Positions 40,507 through 49,018 of a stretch of 64,000 bases of DNA are shown here, piece by piece; within the stretch, counting starts at the first letter, position 1, and each line of letters opens with the position of its first letter. Location: NCBI RefSeq assembly GCF_016658545.1, contig NZ_JACVZC010000005.1, positions 62,001-126,000 on the forward strand. The letters run 5' to 3'. The notes beneath the pieces were generated by a model. The model was not told where the DNA came from. It ran no database searches and worked only from the letters and a program-made list of their open reading frames with translations. The position numbers and the translations under genes were made by a program. This DNA comes from Pseudomonas sp. S37 (lineage in GTDB: Bacteria > Pseudomonadota > Gammaproteobacteria > Pseudomonadales > Pseudomonadaceae).

Positions 40507-42795
40507 TCAAAGCGACGAGTATTTCTTGCGCAGACGCTGGCGAATCAGCTCGGCCAAGGTGTTCATGATGAAGGTGAACATCAGCAGCACCAGCGCGGCC
40601 AGGAACAGCACGCGGTAGTGGCTGCCGCCGACTTCCGATTCGGGCATTTCCACGGCCACGTTGGCGGCCAGGGTGCGCATGCCCTCGAACAGGTTCATCT
40701 CCATCACCGGGGTGTTGCCGGTGGCCATCAGCACGATCATGGTCTCGCCCACTGCTCGGCCCATGCCGATCATCAGCGCCGAGAAGATACCGGGGCTGGC
40801 GGTGAGGATGACCACGCGGGTCAGGGTCTGCCAGGGTGTCGCACCCAGCGCCAGCGAGCCCAGGGTGAGGCTGCGCGGCACGCTGAACACGGCGTCTTCG
40901 GCGATGGAGTAGATATTCGGGATGACCGCGAAGCCCATGGCGATACCCACCACCAGGGCGTTGCGCTGGTCGTAGGTGATACCTAAGTCATTGGTGATCC
41001 ACAGGCGCATGTCGCCGCCAAAGAACCAGCTTTCCAGGTGCGGGCTCATGGTCAGGGCGAACCAGCCGGTAAGCAGGATGACCGGGATCAGGATCGCCGC
41101 TTCCCAGCCGTCCGGCACGCGCAAGCGGATCGACTCTGGCAGGCGGGTCCAGGCGAAGCCGGCCAGCAGGATGCCGAATGGCATCAGCAGGAACAGGCTG
41201 AACACACCCGGCAGGTGGCCTTCCAGGTACGGGGCAAGGAACAGGCCGGCAAAGAAGCCTAGGATCACTGTCGGCATCGCTTCCATCAGTTCGATCACCG
41301 GCTTGACCTTGCGGCGCATGCCAGGGGCCATGAAGTAAGCGGTATAGATTGCGGCGGCAATGGCCAGTGGTGCCGCCAGGATCATTGCGTAGAAGGCGGC
41401 CTTGAGGGTACCGAAGGTCAGCGGCGACAGGCTCAGCTTGGGCTCGAAGTCGGTGTTGGAGGCCGTCGATTGCCAGACATATTTCGGCTCGTCGTAGTTC
41501 TCGTACCAGACCTTGCCCCACAGCGCGCTAAAGGAAATTTCCGGGTGCGGGTTGCGCAGGCTCAGCGGCAACAGCTTGCCGCCTTGTTCGATGATGATGC
41601 GGTTGGCGCGTGGCGACAGGGCCAGGATACCCGGGCCTTCGGCGGCAGGCTCGACCAACAGGGTGCGGTGCGCGGTGCTGTGGAACACGCCCAGCTTGCC
41701 TTCGGCGTCGAGGGCGATGAAGCCCTTGCGGCGCTCTTCGGCGTCGATCTGCACGATCGGCGCCTTGCCCATCTGGAAGGTGCGGATCTGCTTGAAGCGC
41801 GATTCGCCATCGGGGTCGCGGGCCATGAACCACTGGGCCAGGCCACCCTTGGAGTCACCGATGATCAGGGAGATGCCGCCGACCAGTTGGCCAGTGGCGG
41901 TCACCTCGGTGTCAGCGCTTTCGGACAGCTTGTAGCGGCCATTGAGGCTCTTGTCGCGCAGGCTGAACACATCGGCCGTGGCGCGGCCGTTGATCACGTA
42001 AAGCCACTGCTGGCGCGGGTCGATGAAGATGTTCTTCACCACCTCGGTCATCTGCGGCAGGACGATGCGGTTCTGCTCGGTGGTGACCTCTTCGGTCATC
42101 ATGTTTTCGCTGCGGGTCAGCGCCAGCACCTGCAGTTGCGCACCGGTGGAGCCGGCCAGCACCAGGGTGTCGCCATTGACGTTGACGCTGACGTGTTCCA
42201 GCGCACGGCCTTGCTCATCGAGCGCGAACGGCTGTTCGCCGTACGGGTAGTCGATGTTGGCAGTGATGGTCTTCTTGTTGTCCGGGTAGGTGATCTTGTA
42301 GGTGTGGTGGAACACCAGCGCCTGGCCGTTGGACAGGCCCAGCACCACCAGCGGGCTGCCCGGCTGATCGGCACCGATCGACGTCACCTGGGTGCCTGCC
42401 GGCACCGGCAGGTCGACGCGCTTGATCTCGTTACCGCTCTTGGTATCGAAGAATAATGCCTGGCCCTTGTCCGAAACCCGCATGCCCACCAGGTTCTGCT
42501 CTTCCAGCGCGATCATCAGCGGTTTGCCGGCGTCCTGCTGCAGCCAGGTCGGCTCCAGGGCTTTCTTGCTGGTCAGCTCGGCGCCCTGGAACAGTGGCAG
42601 CACCACATAGGCCAGGTAGAAGAAGATCAGGGTGATGGCCGCCAATACGGCAAGCCCGCCCACCAGCACATACCAGCGGGTAAGGCGGTCCTTGAGCGCA
42701 CGCATGCGGCGCTTGCGTTGCAGCTCGGGCGTATTGAAGTCAATGCGCACGGGCTGGGAGTTTTGGGTCATGTTGGAATTGGCCAGATCATTCAT
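40507..42795 (-). CDS. pstC: Phosphate ABC transporter permease PstC (long form)
   Basis: PstC pairs with PstA. The 762-residue product has one N-terminal helix (about residues 45-70), then a roughly 380-residue beta-rich periplasmic insertion (for example QWLYVINGRATADVFSLRDK), then the permease core with [20 protein letters not shown]. coli PstC lacks the insertion. The ATG at 42795 is chosen over GTG at 42801; an in-frame ATG at 42771 is also possible. Confidence 0.93.
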   Translation of the reverse strand: MNDLANSNMTQNSQPVRIDFNTPELQRKRRMRALKDRLTRWYVLVGGLAVLAAITLIFFYLAYVVLPLFQGAELTSKKALEPTWLQQDAGKPLMIALEEQNLVGMRVSDKGQALFFDTKSGNEIKRVDLPVPAGTQVTSIGADQPGSPLVVLGLSNGQALVFHHTYKITYPDNKKTITANIDYPYGEQPFALDEQGRALEHVSVNVNGDTLVLAGSTGAQLQVLALTRSENMMTEEVTTEQNRIVLPQMTEVVKNIFIDPRQQWLYVINGRATADVFSLRDKSLNGRYKLSESADTEVTATGQLVGGISLIIGDSKGGLAQWFMARDPDGESRFKQIRTFQMGKAPIVQIDAEERRKGFIALDAEGKLGVFHSTAHRTLLVEPAAEGPGILALSPRANRIIIEQGGKLLPLSLRNPHPEISFSALWGKVWYENYDEPKYVWQSTASNTDFEPKLSLSPLTFGTLKAAFYAMILAAPLAIAAAIYTAYFMAPGMRRKVKPVIELMEAMPTVILGFFAGLFLAPYLEGHLPGVFSLFLLMPFGILLAGFAWTRLPESIRLRVPDGWEAAILIPVILLTGWFALTMSPHLESWFFGGDMRLWITNDLGITYDQRNALVVGIAMGFAVIPNIYSIAEDAVFSVPRSLTLGSLALGATPWQTLTRVVILTASPGIFSALMIGMGRAVGETMIVLMATGNTPVMEMNLFEGMRTLAANVAVEMPESEVGGSHYRVLFLAALVLLMFTFIMNTLAELIRQRLRKKYSSL

Positions 42796-42893
42796 GCGCA
42801 CACCCTAGCGGTCCCGTGTGACAAAAACATTACAAAGTGGTGACGCGCGAAAGCCCGCCGCACAGGATACCTGGCTTCGGACCGGGAATTCGT

Positions 42894-42926
42894 GGAAGAG
42901 GCCGGGCAGTGGCGCCGGCCTCTTCT
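42894..42926 (-). terminator. Hairpin (partial terminator) between pstS and pstC
   Basis: The stem GAAGAGGCCGG/CCGGCCTCTTC lies directly after the pstS stop and is not followed by a T-run. Such a hairpin could lower transcription into pstCAB or protect the pstS mRNA. Confidence 0.55.
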
Positions 42927-42934
42927 TCAGTTAC

Positions 42935-43933
42935 TTACTTCTTTGCAACGTTACCGGCGTGCGACAGGCCCAGGTCAGCCAGGGTCTTGTCCACGACTTT
43001 GGCCGGCAGCGGGATGTAGCCATCCTTCACCACGACCTGCTGGCCAGCTTGCGACAGCACCAGCTTGACGAACTCGGCTTCCAGCGGGGCCAGAGGCTTG
43101 TTCGGCGCCTTGTTCACATATACGTACAGGAAGCGCGACAGCGGGTAGCTGCCGTTCAGGGCGTTGGCTTCGTTGTCTTCAACGAACTCGCCGCCTTCTT
43201 TCTTGGCCAGGGCTACGGTCTTGACGCTGGCGGTCTTGTAACCGATGCCGGAGTAGCCGATGCCGTTCAGCGAGGAGCTGATCGACTGCACGACCGAAGC
43301 CGAGCCAGGCTGTTCGTTGACGTTAGGCTTGAAGTCGCCTTTGCACAGGGCCTCTTCCTTGAAGTAGCCGTAGGTGCCCGATACCGAGTTGCGGCCGAAC
43401 AGCTGGACTGGCTTGTTGGCCAGGTCGCCGGTCACGCCAACGTCGCCCCAGGTCTTGATCTCGGCCTTGCCACCGCACAGGCGGGTGGAGGAGAAGATGG
43501 CGTCGACCTGAGCCATGGTCAGGCCCTTGATCGGGTTGTCCTTGTGCACGAACACGGCCAGGGCGTCGACGGCAACCGGGATGGCGGTTGGCTTGTAGCC
43601 GTACTTCTGCTCGAAGGCCTGCAGCTCGACGTCCTTCATCTTGCGGCTCATCGGGCCGAGGTTGGCGGTGCCTTCGGTCAGCGCGGGTGGCGCGGTGGAG
43701 GAGCCGGCCGCCTGAATCTGGATGTTTACGTTCGGATATTCCTTCTTGTAGGCCTCAGCCCACAGAGTCATCAGGTTCGCGAGGGTGTCGGAACCGACGC
43801 TGGAGAGGTTGCCCGATACACCGGTGGTCTTGGTGTAGGTCGGGATCGCAGGATCGACAGCGGCTACCGCGTTGGCGGTTGCAACGCCAGCGGCGGCAAA
43901 GGTGATGGCCGCCATCAAACGCTTCAGTTTCAT
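42935..43933 (-). CDS. pstS: Periplasmic phosphate-binding protein PstS
   Basis: PstS (332 residues) captures phosphate in the periplasm. It has a signal peptide ending ATANAVA, and phosphate-binding loops visible as [20 protein letters not shown] and [12 protein letters not shown]. The operon promoter region has a four-unit Pho-box array 64-103 bases upstream of the start. Confidence 0.96.
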   Translation of the reverse strand: MKLKRLMAAITFAAAGVATANAVAAVDPAIPTYTKTTGVSGNLSSVGSDTLANLMTLWAEAYKKEYPNVNIQIQAAGSSTAPPALTEGTANLGPMSRKMKDVELQAFEQKYGYKPTAIPVAVDALAVFVHKDNPIKGLTMAQVDAIFSSTRLCGGKAEIKTWGDVGVTGDLANKPVQLFGRNSVSGTYGYFKEEALCKGDFKPNVNEQPGSASVVQSISSSLNGIGYSGIGYKTASVKTVALAKKEGGEFVEDNEANALNGSYPLSRFLYVYVNKAPNKPLAPLEAEFVKLVLSQAGQQVVVKDGYIPLPAKVVDKTLADLGLSHAGNVAKK

Positions 43934-43996
43934 GCCTTGCTCCTAGCAGGAATATTGGGGTGTTGGATGGAACGGGGCCAAGTATCTGCAGGCCGC

Positions 43997-44036
43997 ATGA
44001 ATACGATATGACTCAATTGTGACAAATGGATGAAAG
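43997..44036 (-). promoter_or_regulatory. Four-unit Pho-box array upstream of pstS
   Basis: Read on the minus strand, four seven-base half-sites occur at exact 11-base intervals: CTTTCAT (44030-44036), TTGTCAC (44019-44025), GAGTCAT (44008-44014) and TATTCAT (43997-44003). The helical-turn spacing matches tandem PhoB binding. Confidence 0.8.
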
Positions 44037-44093
44037 GCCATCACCTATTATCCCGGATGGCCTGTGCATATTCTGCTGTAAAGAAGCGGCGGG

Positions 44094-45611
44094 CTAAACC
44101 TCGCGACGGTCTCTGAACATGATATAGAGCGGCCCCACGCCGGAATCGTTAGGGAACACCACGATGTAGTCGTCAAATTGCACCTGAGACAGGTCTGCGA
44201 AATGATCAATCAGAGGAACATTGGGCATGCGCAGATAGCCAATGCTCGATGGCCGTGCAGGATCCAAGGGTGGATAGGCTACATGGCCAACCTGCCATGT
44301 TACGCTCACCGGTGCCTGACCCTCGCTGGTAAACGCAAACACTTGCCGGGCGTCATCCCAGACTGCTGCCCGAACGCGTACGTTCGAAGGCACGACCTTC
44401 CCCTGAGTCAGCGTCATGAGGATGTGCGAGTAACGGGTGAATGGCTTGACACCCGTGGTGGTAAGAGACTGAGCACCGCGTACGGTGGAACACAAGCGCA
44501 CAGGCAAATGCACCCCGCCCCGCCCTGCAGCCAGATCAGCCCAGTTCAAAGCCTCGCCAGCGAACATTTCAACCAGTGGCACCGTCAGCGCGAAGCGTGG
44601 GTCATCGCTCGGCGTACCTAGAACGAATTCCACTACATCCGCATACGTGCCTGGGTGGTCACCCTGCACGGATGCCGCCTGCCACTCAAGCTCTGCTACA
44701 GCGGAACGGAAGGTCGTAATCAACTGATGTTGGTATTGGGCAACCTCACGGCTCAAGCCCTGCGCTGTCAGCAATGCAGGATGAAGACTTGCCCCATGGG
44801 CCACTGCTGTCAACGTCAAAGGCCCATGGCCTGGGCCGCTCGCAGTGGCTTTGGCTAACTGAGCGATACGCGTTTCAAGGCTTTCGATCAACGTCACGCC
44901 CCGGGCATACAAGTCAGGATGACGAGCTTGCACAGTGGCCAAGGCCGCAGCATGCCGTTGGCTGCCCGCCGTCATTTCTTGCAGTGCTACCGCCTGGATC
45001 GCCGGGCTCAGGAATGGGCTAGACGCATCGCGCACAGCACCATCCAGGGCAAACTTGACCGACATTTGCAGGTTTTCGAGTTGTCTTACCGCACGTTTGG
45101 CCTGGTGCTGGGTGATTTCCAGATCACGCAACGTTGCATGAGTGGCAGCCAGCTGCTGCTCCGGCGTACTGGCGACAGGGTCAACGGCCAACCGCTGCTG
45201 CAGCACAGCGAGCTGATGCATTGCCTGCTGCTCGGCCGCATGAACCTCTGCCACCAGTCGGCGCACTTTCTCCAAATTGAGGTTGGACGACTGATCGGCA
45301 CGCTGCTGCCGGGTGAGGGTTTGATGCATCGGTGGCGGTTGCAGTACTTGGTCCTTGAATGCTGCGCGGCCGTTTTGCTGATGCCACCACTTTACCGTTT
45401 CGACTACATACGATGGGGAATTGACGGCGCCATCGTCAGCAGCATTCGAGTAAAACAGCAGATCGCTGCCGGCGGGGTGGGCGACAATATTGTTGAAGTG
45501 GAAGATCCACGCATTATGGGTGGCCTTGTCGGTCTCGGCCTGCCAGATAGCTTCGACAAACCCAAGAAAGGAATGCTCTTCGTACTGACTCAGGTTGGGC
45601 TTAAGCTCCAT
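44094..45611 (-). CDS. Chimera: colicin E9-type immunity domain fused to Pyocin_S translocation domain
   Basis: This 505-residue protein starts MELKPNLSQY and has three regions. Residues 1-88 match the Im2/Im9 family, with the helix III motif HPAGSDLLFY (residues 45-54) corresponding to Im9 Ser50-Asp51-Tyr54-Tyr55 (here Ser49, Asp50, Phe53, Tyr54), and a C-terminal VKWWHQQNGRAAFKDQ. Residues about 95-330 are helical and coiled-coil-like. Residues about 340-505 match a Pyocin_S domain, ending FDDYIVVFPNDSGVGPLYIM. No nuclease domain follows. The Im9 specificity residues Glu41 and Glu42 are replaced by Asn. The ATG at 45611 has GAGG eight bases upstream. It is 22 bases after the immunity gene, so an operon is likely. 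Its function is unknown. Confidence 0.85.
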   Translation of the reverse strand: MELKPNLSQYEEHSFLGFVEAIWQAETDKATHNAWIFHFNNIVAHPAGSDLLFYSNAADDGAVNSPSYVVETVKWWHQQNGRAAFKDQVLQPPPMHQTLTRQQRADQSSNLNLEKVRRLVAEVHAAEQQAMHQLAVLQQRLAVDPVASTPEQQLAATHATLRDLEITQHQAKRAVRQLENLQMSVKFALDGAVRDASSPFLSPAIQAVALQEMTAGSQRHAAALATVQARHPDLYARGVTLIESLETRIAQLAKATASGPGHGPLTLTAVAHGASLHPALLTAQGLSREVAQYQHQLITTFRSAVAELEWQAASVQGDHPGTYADVVEFVLGTPSDDPRFALTVPLVEMFAGEALNWADLAAGRGGVHLPVRLCSTVRGAQSLTTTGVKPFTRYSHILMTLTQGKVVPSNVRVRAAVWDDARQVFAFTSEGQAPVSVTWQVGHVAYPPLDPARPSSIGYLRMPNVPLIDHFADLSQVQFDDYIVVFPNDSGVGPLYIMFRDRREV

Positions 45612-45633
45612 AATTATAACCTCGTCAAGAAAT

Positions 45634-46140
45634 TCAATTCTCGGTCTGCTGTTGGGCTTCATCGTCAAGACGATCGTAGCCAGATACTTTCAACCCAAAT
45701 GCCAAAATTACAACATTCAGAGCGATGTCATACCTGAACAAGACGTCCAACTCTTCATGACCGGCGAGTTCAAACCTATCCCATCCACCTGAGTCACCCA
45801 AAGGTGAAGGCATCTTATGAGGGCCTTTAGACTGAATTGGTTCTCCAAGAAGATTTATGGTGGCCTCACGAGTGGTACACCCACTATAAGGTTCAGGCAG
45901 ATTTTCCTGATAGATATCTTTCGAGGTCGCAGTTTCTGCGAGCGAAAATGTCAAAGATTCAAATCTCTGATCCTCAGCCCAGAAATTAAAATACATTCCC
46001 GGGCAAATCTCCCTAAACACAGCCAGCGAACCATCATAGATCTCAATAAGATCACCTGATGGCAGGAGCCCCTCAGTGACAAGCTCGCTATGCGACTTAC
46101 CAAATCCGTTCAAATAAGAATCTAATTCTTGCGCATTCAT
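45634..46140 (-). CDS. Bacteriocin immunity protein, DUF6392 type
   Basis: This 168-residue acidic cytoplasmic protein resembles DUF6392 'pyocin immunity' proteins, with the pattern LGEPIQSKGPHKMPSPLG, GGWDRFELAGHEELDVLFRY. It should neutralise the C-terminal nuclease module of the overlapping upstream toxin. The two genes overlap by ATGA. GC content here is clearly lower than in the flanking core genes, consistent with transfer as a toxin/immunity cassette. Cognate pairing is inferred from position. Confidence 0.78.
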   Translation of the reverse strand: MNAQELDSYLNGFGKSHSELVTEGLLPSGDLIEIYDGSLAVFREICPGMYFNFWAEDQRFESLTFSLAETATSKDIYQENLPEPYSGCTTREATINLLGEPIQSKGPHKMPSPLGDSGGWDRFELAGHEELDVLFRYDIALNVVILAFGLKVSGYDRLDDEAQQQTEN

Positions 46141-48725
46141 TTATACATTCCTTTTTGTTCATGAAGAGCATGCAATTGCTTACGAGCACTTTCTATATCG
46201 TAATCTTCAAATCCGTATTCCAGCAGCCCAGGCTTCAGCGCATCCATGTTACTGTCAACAGCTGCACGCAGATCAGAAGCATCCTTTGCCTGTCTTTTCG
46301 CGGTATTCCTACCACCATAAGTTTGACTATACTTCCTATGAACTTCATCAGGAATCACAATACTCGGTGCAGTTTCCAGCATAGCTTTTATCTCATGAGG
46401 TAATGGCCTCAGAAGATTCTGAAGCAAGAAACGCTCATAAGCTTTTCTAGACACTATGTGATCCACGTCCATTTGGTCGTTGATGCTACGTCGACTAAGC
46501 TCCTTATACTCTCCAACCTCCAGAGGCTTGGCAGGCTCATTATTCACCAAGCCTGACTGCGGCAGATCTGTATCGCCACCAAACCCAGGAATTATGGCCC
46601 CAGTTTCACCCGGATTCTCGCCAGGAAATATTTCAAGACTTGGCCCTACTGGCTCGGTGGGTGCCCCGGGCAGGATGCCCGAGAGAGGCGGAGCTTCCGG
46701 CAAGCGCGTCGGCCCGAGCAGTTCCGCGCCCGGCGCAACCAGCGGCGTCCAGGTACGCGGCGGCTGGCCTAGAACGATGGCAGGGTCAAAAGCAAGCTCG
46801 ACACTGGATGCAAACCACGGCTTGAACGGCTGGACATCCGCCAACACACCTTGGGTGTTGCTGGGCTTGTGGATTCTCACCTGATCCAGGTTGTAGAGCC
46901 CGGAATCCACCCCGGCGGCAGCCACATGCCGCAATTCGAACTCCTGCCGCGCCCCGCTCCAACTCGCCCTCGGTGCAACGGGAGGAAAACCGCTGAGAAT
47001 ACGTCGCTGGTTCAGCTTATCGAATTGCTCAAGCAGCACCTGATCCGCAGCAATAGCCCGCCATACCGCACTTTCGAAGGCCGGTATACCGGTGAACTGG
47101 CGGCCGCGCAGCTGGTTGCCAACCTGTGCCGGCACTGCCACGCCAGCAGCGGCCCCATTGTCGGACCACCAGTTGCCAGCAACCGCTTGCCCTCTTCCGC
47201 TGACCACGCCGGTACCGGCTGGCGAAAGCGCGAAAGAGAAATACTGAGGGGGTTGGCCGGGGATACAGACAATGCAGTCGTCAAAACGCAGGTCCACGCC
47301 TGCACCAACTGTGGCCACCTCCGGTTCAAGTGACAGCACCCTTCCCGTCGTCCCACCTTCTACTGGCAAGGCAGAACTACCGAGGACGATGGTCTTGCCG
47401 ATGGGCGTCTCTGCCTGGAGTCGGTAGGTTTCGGTCAGAGGATCGAAAACGGCATTTCTGACCCGCACCTCGGACGCGATCCCGACTCCTGTCGACGCCA
47501 CCGCAACACCACTGCCTCCCGGCATGTGCTCGATCCTGATGCGGCTCGCTACACGAGCCGAACCACCAGCGTTGGCGATGGCCTGCAGATCCTGCCCAGC
47601 CTCTACGCCCAGCAGATCAGCACGTACCCCCAGCCCTTCAAGCCGACGACGACGCTGGTCGGCAGTCAACTCACCATCTGCCAGCACTGGCGAGTACAGC
47701 ATGGCTGTAGCTGACAGGCTTACGGCCTGACCGGCGCGAATTGCTGCGACCCTCAGCACCTCCTTCGCTGCATTGGCGATGGCCTGCTGTATAGAAGTGG
47801 CCACTTCTAACGCAACCTGTGCACCGGCCTGGGTGAGCAACACACCACCGGCCTGGGCTGCGGCAACTGGAGCGGCCAGCGTGGCGGCATCTTTCAGCCG
47901 CTGCAGTCGTCGGTCTTCATCCGTCTGTTGCTTGTAGCGAATGCGCGCTTCGCGCTGTTCAGCGTACTGCCGCTGCTGCTCCCAACTGGCCTCCCGCGCC
48001 CTCCAGGCTTGCTCCTGAGTGGCATGTTCCGCCAGCAATGCGGCCGAGCGCTCTGACAGTTGCCTGATCGCTTCTTGCAGCAACCGGGCTTCGTGGGATG
48101 CCAGATAGGCCGCTTCCCAGTCGAGATGCTGTTGCTGCATCTGCTCCGCGGTCGCCAGGCCCGACAGCCGCGCGGCATAGGCATCCGCACTTGCATCCGC
48201 GCCAGCAAAAGCAGCCGCTCGTGCCTGATACCCGGCCAGCGCGCCTTGCTTTGCCGCAATCAGCCCTTCTGTTTCGCTACGTGCCTTGGTGATCAGATAG
48301 AGCTGCCAGCGTTCGCTACCGTCATATTCCGGGCGCCTGCGTGCTGCATCGATTTCGCTTTGAAGTGCCTGGGCCAGGCCCTGAGCCTGGCCTGCAAAAT
48401 GGGCGTCAAGCTGCACGCGCCGGCCTTCTCGTGCCTGGCTGTAGGCAGCCACTTGCTGTCGAAGAGCAAGCGCTTGCGCTTCGGCGCGTGCTGTTGCAGC
48501 CGCGGCTTGGCGTGCTTGCTGTTCGGCTTGTGCCCTCGCCAGCGCAGCAGCGCGAGCTTTCGCGCGCTTTTTCCGGCGCCGCCGGCTGGAACCGCCAAAG
48601 CCGCCACCGAAGCCACCGCCACCGCCAATGCTGAAAAAACCGCCCCCGCCGCTACTGGAACCGGAGGAGCCTGGGGTGATAACGACATCACCCGTGGAAC
48701 TGTCATGAAGTGTGTTTTGAGTCAT
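46137..48725 (-). CDS. S-type-pyocin-like bacteriocin with dead DNase domain and extra C-terminal nuclease module
   Basis: The 862 residues comprise: a TonB-box-like DVVIT (13-17); a Gly-rich stretch to residue 46; a basic RRRRKKR block; an Ala/Gln/Arg coiled coil (about 57-310); a Pyocin_S domain (about 330-495); a colicin E9-type DNase domain (about 510-630); a Pro-rich linker; and an HNH-like module (about 730-862) with DHI (His756), VHRK (His796) and TYGGRN. In the DNase domain, E9 His102, His127 and His131 align with Arg599, Thr624 and Leu628; only His103 (His600) remains. The ATG at 48725 follows AGGAG. Confidence 0.85.
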   Translation of the reverse strand: MTQNTLHDSSTGDVVITPGSSGSSSGGGGFFSIGGGGGFGGGFGGSSRRRRKKRAKARAAALARAQAEQQARQAAAATARAEAQALALRQQVAAYSQAREGRRVQLDAHFAGQAQGLAQALQSEIDAARRRPEYDGSERWQLYLITKARSETEGLIAAKQGALAGYQARAAAFAGADASADAYAARLSGLATAEQMQQQHLDWEAAYLASHEARLLQEAIRQLSERSAALLAEHATQEQAWRAREASWEQQRQYAEQREARIRYKQQTDEDRRLQRLKDAATLAAPVAAAQAGGVLLTQAGAQVALEVATSIQQAIANAAKEVLRVAAIRAGQAVSLSATAMLYSPVLADGELTADQRRRRLEGLGVRADLLGVEAGQDLQAIANAGGSARVASRIRIEHMPGGSGVAVASTGVGIASEVRVRNAVFDPLTETYRLQAETPIGKTIVLGSSALPVEGGTTGRVLSLEPEVATVGAGVDLRFDDCIVCIPGQPPQYFSFALSPAGTGVVSGRGQAVAGNWWSDNGAAAGVAVPAQVGNQLRGRQFTGIPAFESAVWRAIAADQVLLEQFDKLNQRRILSGFPPVAPRASWSGARQEFELRHVAAAGVDSGLYNLDQVRIHKPSNTQGVLADVQPFKPWFASSVELAFDPAIVLGQPPRTWTPLVAPGAELLGPTRLPEAPPLSGILPGAPTEPVGPSLEIFPGENPGETGAIIPGFGGDTDLPQSGLVNNEPAKPLEVGEYKELSRRSINDQMDVDHIVSRKAYERFLLQNLLRPLPHEIKAMLETAPSIVIPDEVHRKYSQTYGGRNTAKRQAKDASDLRAAVDSNMDALKPGLLEYGFEDYDIESARKQLHALHEQKGMYK

Positions 48726-48880
48726 ACAGAATCTCCTTGTCTGCATGGCTCAGGCTGACGATCTAGCGGTTGACGACTGCGTTACATATTCATCTGTTGC
48801 TGTTCAGTTCTTTCCGCATGTTTCATGTGTGAAGAAGCGAGCGGCTTTCAAAGTTCGAAAGAGGCGCACGACAGGCACGG

Positions 48881-49005
48881 CCATTTCGCGGGTAAACCCG
48901 CTCCCACAGGGCCTGCACAATCTTTGAGATTTTGATCAAGACAGCCTCTCCCACAGGGCCGGCAGCGTACCTGTGGGAGTGGCTTCAGCCGCGAAGAGGC
49001 CGGCA
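48881..49005. repeat. REP units upstream of the bacteriocin island
   Basis: One complete unit (CATTTCGCGGGTAAACCCGC, tail CTCCCACAGG) and a second, altered pair (CTCCCACAGGGCC ... GTGGGAGTGGCTTCAGCCGC) lie between the toxin and the MFS gene. They mark the core/island boundary on this side. Confidence 0.8.
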
Positions 49006-49018
49006 GACGTTGCGCAGA

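Noticed and set aside
42838..42893. Small gene between pstC and pstS
   Set aside because: No start with a ribosome site and no coding signal; the region holds only a hairpin.
44094..48725. Prophage or integrative element origin of the bacteriocin island
   Set aside because: There is no integrase, phage structural gene, tRNA target or flanking direct repeat; only the three bacteriocin-related genes are present.
48726..48880. SOS (LexA) box expected in front of a bacteriocin gene
   Set aside because: The best match, CTG-N8-CAG around 48794-48807, has the wrong spacing for a LexA operator, and no other CTGT...ACAG dyad is visible. Regulation of the toxin remains open.
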